NCBI RefSeq assembly: GCF_003852525.1
Contig: NZ_QAJL01000003.1
Coordinates: 675,343 to 739,342 of the forward strand
Direction: 5' to 3'
DNA: 64,000 bases
Source: Pedobacter sp. KBW06
Lineage (GTDB): Bacteria > Bacteroidota > Bacteroidia > Sphingobacteriales > Sphingobacteriaceae
The translations under genes were made by a program, and so were the position numbers. Under the pieces are notes generated by a model. It was not told the origin of the DNA and did not search any database. It saw only the letters and a program-made list of their open reading frames with translations. Positions 60,901-64,000 of this stretch are shown in pieces (within the stretch, counting starts at the first letter, position 1; each line of letters starts with the position of its first letter).

Positions 60901-62364
60901 GATGGCAAAGGACACGGTTTGTGCCATCGGTCCGAACATCTTCCCTTCAATTCCAACCAAAGCGAGGATCGGCAGGTAAACAATCAGGATAATGATCTGA
61001 CCAAAGGCGGCGGCACTCATCATACGGACCGCTGATTTCTCTACCTGCTGGTCCATTTCGGCCTGGGTATAGGGCCTGCCGAGTTTAGTCCCGCCAAGCA
61101 TGTGCATCGTGGCTTCCACAATAATTACGGCACCGTCAACGATCAGGCCGAAATCAATTGCCCCAAGGCTCATCAGGTTTCCGGATACACCAAAGACATT
61201 CATCAGTGCGATGGCAAACAACATGGCCAAAGGAATTACTGAGGCCACGACCAAGCCTGCCCTGAAATTCCCCAGGAACAGCACGAGCACAAAGATCACG
61301 ATTAGCGCCCCTTCGATCAGGTTTTTTGCCACCGTTCCAATGGCACGGTCTACCAGGGAACTCCGGTCAAGGAAAGGTTCAATCACCACTCCTTCCGGTA
61401 GGGTTTTATTGATCCGGTCGATTTTTGTCTTTACCTGCCGGACCACATTATTGGCGTTGGCACCTTTCAGCATCATCACAATGCCACCTACGGCTTCCCG
61501 CTGACTGTCTTTCGAAGCCCGTGTTAAGGCGCCGTACCTGATCGCGTTGCCAATATTGACCTCTGCGATGTCGCGGATCAATACCGGAATTCCATTGCTG
61601 TTGTTCTTTACCACGATCTTCCTGATGTCGTCCAGACTGCCCACTAAACCTTCGCTCCGGATAAAATAGGCGTTCGGTTTTTTATCAATATAAGCACCGC
61701 CTGTATTTTTATTGTTTTTTTCCAGGGCATTGAATACCTCACTGATGCTCAGGCCAAAACTTCTCAGTTTGTCCGGATCAAGGGCGATTTCATATTGTTT
61801 CAGCAAACCACCAAAGCTGTTTACTTCAGCAATTCCGGGTGTTCCGAGCAGTTGTTTACGTACGATCCAGTCCTGAATACTTCTCAGTTCCCGGGCATCG
61901 TATTTATTTTCAAAGCCCGGTTTGGCATGGATCACATATTGATAGATCTCTCCTAAACCAGTGGAGATCGGAGAAATTTCCGGATTGCCCAGCTCTCCGG
62001 GAATGTTATTTTTGGCTTCCGCCAGCTTTTCATTGACCTGCTGACGTGCCCAGTAAATATCGACATCGTCATGAAAGACAATCGTGACCACCGAAAGGCC
62101 GAATCTGGAGATCGAACGTACCTGTTCAATTTCCGGAATGGTGGCCATGGTTTGTTCTACAGGATAAGAGATTAAACGTTCCACCTCCTGTGTAGCCAGG
62201 GATGGACTAAGGGTAATTACCTGAACCTGATTATTCGTAATATCAGGAACGGCATCTATAGGTAACTGTTTAAGGTAGTATACGCCCCAGGCAATCAATG
62301 CCAGCGTAAATAGTCCGATAACCAACTTGTTATTTATAGAAAACTGAATGATTTTTTTCAGCAT
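57988..62364 (-). CDS. CusA/CzcA-type heavy-metal RND pump fused to a TolC-like outer-membrane channel
   Basis: The product has 1458 residues. Residues 1-1040 are an HME-RND pump with the TM4 motif AIDFGLIVDGAVIIVEATMH, which carries the proton-relay acidic residues of this group. A hydrophobic stretch at about 1048-1068, ending GAKAQ, looks like an internal signal sequence. Residues about 1070-1458 form a TolC/CusC-like outer-membrane efflux protein (MEQAIAIAIQNNQSV, repeated long helices, ending YTLQYLIGL). One polypeptide thus supplies two of the three parts of the exporter. Metal specificity cannot be fixed; the Cys-rich neighbour suggests copper or silver. Confidence 0.93.
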   Translation of the reverse strand: MLKKIIQFSINNKLVIGLFTLALIAWGVYYLKQLPIDAVPDITNNQVQVITLSPSLATQEVERLISYPVEQTMATIPEIEQVRSISRFGLSVVTIVFHDDVDIYWARQQVNEKLAEAKNNIPGELGNPEISPISTGLGEIYQYVIHAKPGFENKYDARELRSIQDWIVRKQLLGTPGIAEVNSFGGLLKQYEIALDPDKLRSFGLSISEVFNALEKNNKNTGGAYIDKKPNAYFIRSEGLVGSLDDIRKIVVKNNSNGIPVLIRDIAEVNIGNAIRYGALTRASKDSQREAVGGIVMMLKGANANNVVRQVKTKIDRINKTLPEGVVIEPFLDRSSLVDRAIGTVAKNLIEGALIVIFVLVLFLGNFRAGLVVASVIPLAMLFAIALMNVFGVSGNLMSLGAIDFGLIVDGAVIIVEATMHMLGGTKLGRPYTQAEMDQQVEKSAVRMMSAAAFGQIIILIVYLPILALVGIEGKMFGPMAQTVSFAIIGAFILSLTYVPMVSSLILSKKVSDKKNFSDKMMDFFLRYYTPVIRGALKKRMLVIVSSVVLLLISVGLFMRMGGEFIPTLEEGDFAVETRLLTGSSLSQSIDKINQASGILVNKFPEVKEVIGKIGSAEIPTDPMPMEATDLTVILKDKKEWTSATTREELAEKMGAALAQIPGVSFGFSQPIQLRSNELISGVRQDIGIKIFGDDLEELTTLSQKVGKIVSSVSGAKDLYLEQATGLPQIVVKINRDRIAQYGISIETVNQALNTAFAGQSAGLVYEGEKRYDLVVRLAQANRQDINDVKNVYVTAPNGNQVTLDQLADVEFKIGPNQIQREDTKRRIIVGLNVRGRDIASVVTEIEQKINQQIKLPAGYYITYGGQFENLKEAQQRLSIAVPVALLLILLLLYFSFGSVKQSVLIFSAIPMAAIGGIFALLLRGMPFSISAGVGFIALFGVAVLNGIVLITEFNRLKKNGLEDLNEIVLQGTAIRLRPVLMTAAVASLGFLPMAISAAAGAEVQKPLATVVIGGLITSTILTLIVLPVLYTYFERFKPKGKSNVPVTVIALVAALLFFAPGAKAQSAGNPVTMEQAIAIAIQNNQSVRSSALEIDQQKALKGSAFDPGKTSVTLQYGQYNSIKRDNGINIQQGIPYPGLAKNQKRVYDAQIRGAEINLSVTQNELKYQVKTAYTQLAYLLALRKLYQSQDSVYSNFKKASTFRYQAGETNLLEKTTAETQYFEMQNQMTRNESGIEVYTAELQKLMNTTDPVVLPEQPFRKEDWKEVVNDSTMLKNPSLAFQLQRVNIADRAIGLEKAKAGPDFTLGYLNQSIIGTQNVNGQDRLFDAGKRFQGVQVGIALPLFFKPFSARIKAAKIEKEVAQSQFDGFKTGLQAQYKQADQDLLKNAKSIAYYEKNALPNVNLILKQSQIAFKNGEIGYVEHLQALRTYSDIQFSYLQAINQYNQSVYTLQYLIGL

Positions 62365-62458
62365 CGAATATAAAATTAGGTGAGCAATAAAAATGAAAAT
62401 TGCAGTGCCAGGCTATTCGGAAAGAATGGCCCTCAAAGCATAATTTTGAAGATTTTTA

Positions 62459-62782
62459 TTAACCTAATTGTGGCGGTTGCCAGATTGATATGAAAGCTGT
62501 TTTGATGTTCCCGTCTACAAATTCAGCATAGGTCCTTTGCGCGGGTAATGGGAGATATAAAAAGGTCACCTGAACCCTGGTGAACGTTGGGGTACTGCAG
62601 CAGGCACAAACACAGAAAGGAGAACAGGTATCTAAGCCCTGATGCTCAGTATTGTCTGTATTGCTGGAAATTTTAGAGATACTCGTCGTACTGGCCGGTA
62701 AATTATTGCCCAAAACATCCGCACAAGGTGTGATACACAATGCGATGATGACCAGACTTAAAAACCAATTTGCGAATCTCAT
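62459..62782 (-). CDS. Small secreted Cys-rich protein, DUF6660-like
   Basis: The 107-residue product starts at MRFANWFLSLVIIAL (an upstream Met is rejected as it precedes a second hydrophobic run). It has a signal peptide and then HQGLDTCSPFCVCACC. Similar small proteins with CSPFCxCxCC lie next to Cus-type pumps in Bacteroidota. I recall this as DUF6660 but am not certain. The five Cys could bind a metal in the periplasm and deliver it to the pump or sense it. Confidence 0.65.
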   Translation of the reverse strand: MRFANWFLSLVIIALCITPCADVLGNNLPASTTSISKISSNTDNTEHQGLDTCSPFCVCACCSTPTFTRVQVTFLYLPLPAQRTYAEFVDGNIKTAFISIWQPPQLG

Positions 62783-62854
62783 TCGGGTTATTTTATGCAA
62801 AACTAGGATAAACCAGAGAAAAGAAAGAACCTTTCTCATTTTTAATTATACAAA

Positions 62855-62888
62855 AAGCAGGCCATTAATTTTATAACGGCCTGCTTTC
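62855..62888 (-). terminator. Intrinsic terminator after the GH18 lipoprotein gene
   Basis: AAAGCAGGCC and GGCCTGCTTT form a 10-bp stem with a 14-nt loop, and a T-run follows on the minus strand. It lies 12 bp past the GH18 stop codon. Confidence 0.82.
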
Positions 62889-62900
62889 GTGGTTAATAAA

Positions 62901-63848
62901 CTAAGGATTCATGATCTTAATCATGCGTTTTGTCACGCCATAATCCGCAGCAATGATGTTGTCTGTTTTAGATGGAATATCGCGGTCTATCGCATAAGAG
63001 AACACCCCGCCTTTGGTTCCCTGCGTAGGTTGCCAGCGCGCATAGTTGTAACACCTGCCCGTTAAATTCGGATCCGGATACAATACATCTCCCCAGTTCG
63101 CACCATTCTCTTCGTAGAAAGAGAAGCCAGGTAAGAACTTATCAGGCGTAATGTAAGGAGCATATAAATTGAACGTGCTTGTCAGGTTACTCGTACTTCT
63201 TCCATAAGCTTGTAAAAACGTATAATCGATCAGCTTATAGATCGAGGTAAAGAAGGTAGTCGGGTTTTGGTTCGTATCGTAAATGAACTTTTTACCTGTT
63301 CCAGATCTCGGACCGAAATACTTAGACAAAGCTTTCACCGCGGCCACCTTTTTGGTCAGGGTAGTTCCGGTTGGATTGCTCTCTACGTCGATGTCGATTC
63401 CATCCAGATTGCATTCTGTTACCCATTTATCATTGATGGTTTTCGCCCATGCGGCATAACCGGTAGAGTCTTGTCCGCCGGTAGTGGTGGCACTGTTCAG
63501 GTCTCCGATGGTGATGATCACCTTTGTACCTTTGGTATGTAAATAAGGAACATAATTGGTTTTCAACACATTCCAATAGGCATTTTCCGGTGGGGTATAA
63601 TCCGGGAATACCATGACCATATCCAGGCTGTCCGGTAAGCGGCGCATGCTCGTCTTATTTCCGCTTTCGGTTACGCTGTCGCGCCAGGTACGGTAATAAC
63701 CAACGCTCAGCTGATGCTTGCTGTTCTTGTAATCAATTAAACTTCCGGTAGTGGCTACTTCTGTACCGGTCACAGCTGAATTCTTCTTGCAGGCTGTTGC
63801 AAAGCCCAGTAAGGCCAGGCCAATTAAACAAATTTTTAAGTTTTTCAT
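62901..63848 (-). CDS. GH18 family lipoprotein (endo-type)
   Basis: The 315-residue product has a signal sequence with a lipobox (FATACKK). GH18 motif DGIDIDVE is intact at residues 149-156 with catalytic E156. The pattern of SVGYYRTW, VIITIGDLNSA and YTFLQAYG resembles the EndoF/EndoS-like branch. It follows another gene (63891 onward) on the same strand by 42 bp, so it belongs to a locus that continues outside the window. Confidence 0.85.
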   Translation of the reverse strand: MKNLKICLIGLALLGFATACKKNSAVTGTEVATTGSLIDYKNSKHQLSVGYYRTWRDSVTESGNKTSMRRLPDSLDMVMVFPDYTPPENAYWNVLKTNYVPYLHTKGTKVIITIGDLNSATTTGGQDSTGYAAWAKTINDKWVTECNLDGIDIDVESNPTGTTLTKKVAAVKALSKYFGPRSGTGKKFIYDTNQNPTTFFTSIYKLIDYTFLQAYGRSTSNLTSTFNLYAPYITPDKFLPGFSFYEENGANWGDVLYPDPNLTGRCYNYARWQPTQGTKGGVFSYAIDRDIPSKTDNIIAADYGVTKRMIKIMNP

Positions 63849-63890
63849 TTTTCAGGGATTGATATATTGATAAAATTTAATTAAATACGT

Positions 63891-64000
63891 TTAAGGCCAG
63901 CTCTGCAATGGTGAGCTTAATTTCACACTATCTCCATACAATACCGTAGAGAATGAAGAGAGATAAGTAGCCATATTTGTTCCCGGAAGATCATAGGTCA
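63891..64000 (-). CDS. C-terminal end of a gene beginning outside the window
   Basis: The frame reads into the window from the right and ends MATYLSSFSTVLYGDSVKLS SPLQSWP. Only 36 codons are visible. In Bacteroidota, GH18 lipoprotein genes are often preceded by DUF1735 or SusD-like surface-protein genes, and this could be one. The visible part is too short to assign. Confidence 0.6.
   Translation of the reverse strand, partial: TYDLPGTNMATYLSSFSTVLYGDSVKLSSPLQSWP

Overview
The window looks like chromosomal DNA of a Bacteroidota bacterium, most likely Sphingobacteriaceae close to Pedobacter. The evidence is two SusC/SusD outer-membrane uptake pairs, a FecR/ECF-sigma cassette of the Bacteroidota type, promoters of the TAnnTTTG type, a SMUG2-type DNA glycosylase (a subfamily studied in Pedobacter heparinus), and many secreted proteins with Bacteroidota-style signal peptides. 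No rRNA, tRNA, CRISPR array, insertion sequence or prophage was seen. The genus is inferred.

Region 1 (1-7.4 kb) holds minus-strand genes for a rhomboid protease (cut by the window edge), a CFI-box protein with L7/L12-like repeats, a secreted TonB-domain protein and a small ABC cassette. It also holds a lone barstar-like inhibitor and a TetR/MFS efflux pair with a clear palindromic operator. Region 2 (6.6-14.5 kb) is an ECF sigma / FecR / SusC (with STN signalling domain) / SusD / secreted endonuclease-exonuclease-phosphatase-fold enzyme locus. Region 3 (14.6-29.6 kb) is a tightly packed seven-gene operon preceded by an AraC-type regulator: SusC, SusD, two secreted S10 serine carboxypeptidases, a TPR-HExxH-TPR putative metallopeptidase, an amino-acid permease and a secreted amidohydrolase. 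It reads as a complete peptide-scavenging locus, with outer-membrane capture, periplasmic trimming and inner-membrane uptake. It is the most interesting system in the window.

Region 4 (30-37 kb) contains YegP-like, Crp/Fnr, a frameshifted ORF6N gene, SMUG2 glycosylase, dnaA with DnaA-box-like sites upstream (possible oriC), a VirJ/AcvB-like hydrolase and a PIF1-like helicase. Region 5 (37-50 kb) has a lone FtsX-type ABC permease and a TetR / small ferredoxin-like protein / MFS operon. It also has a DUF417 membrane protein and a MacAB-like ABC export operon facing a divergent NtrC-type response regulator and histidine kinase. A palindrome and a degenerate sigma-54-like element lie between the last two. 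Region 6 (50-64 kb) has a 477-bp intergenic stretch rich in short repeats, a TPR protein, an AsmA-like giant protein, a sterol-desaturase-family enzyme and a secreted GH18 protein. It also has a Cus/Czc metal-efflux operon whose RND pump is fused to its outer-membrane TolC partner and is followed by a Cys-rich copper-storage-like protein. A second GH18 lipoprotein and the end of another surface-protein gene close the window.
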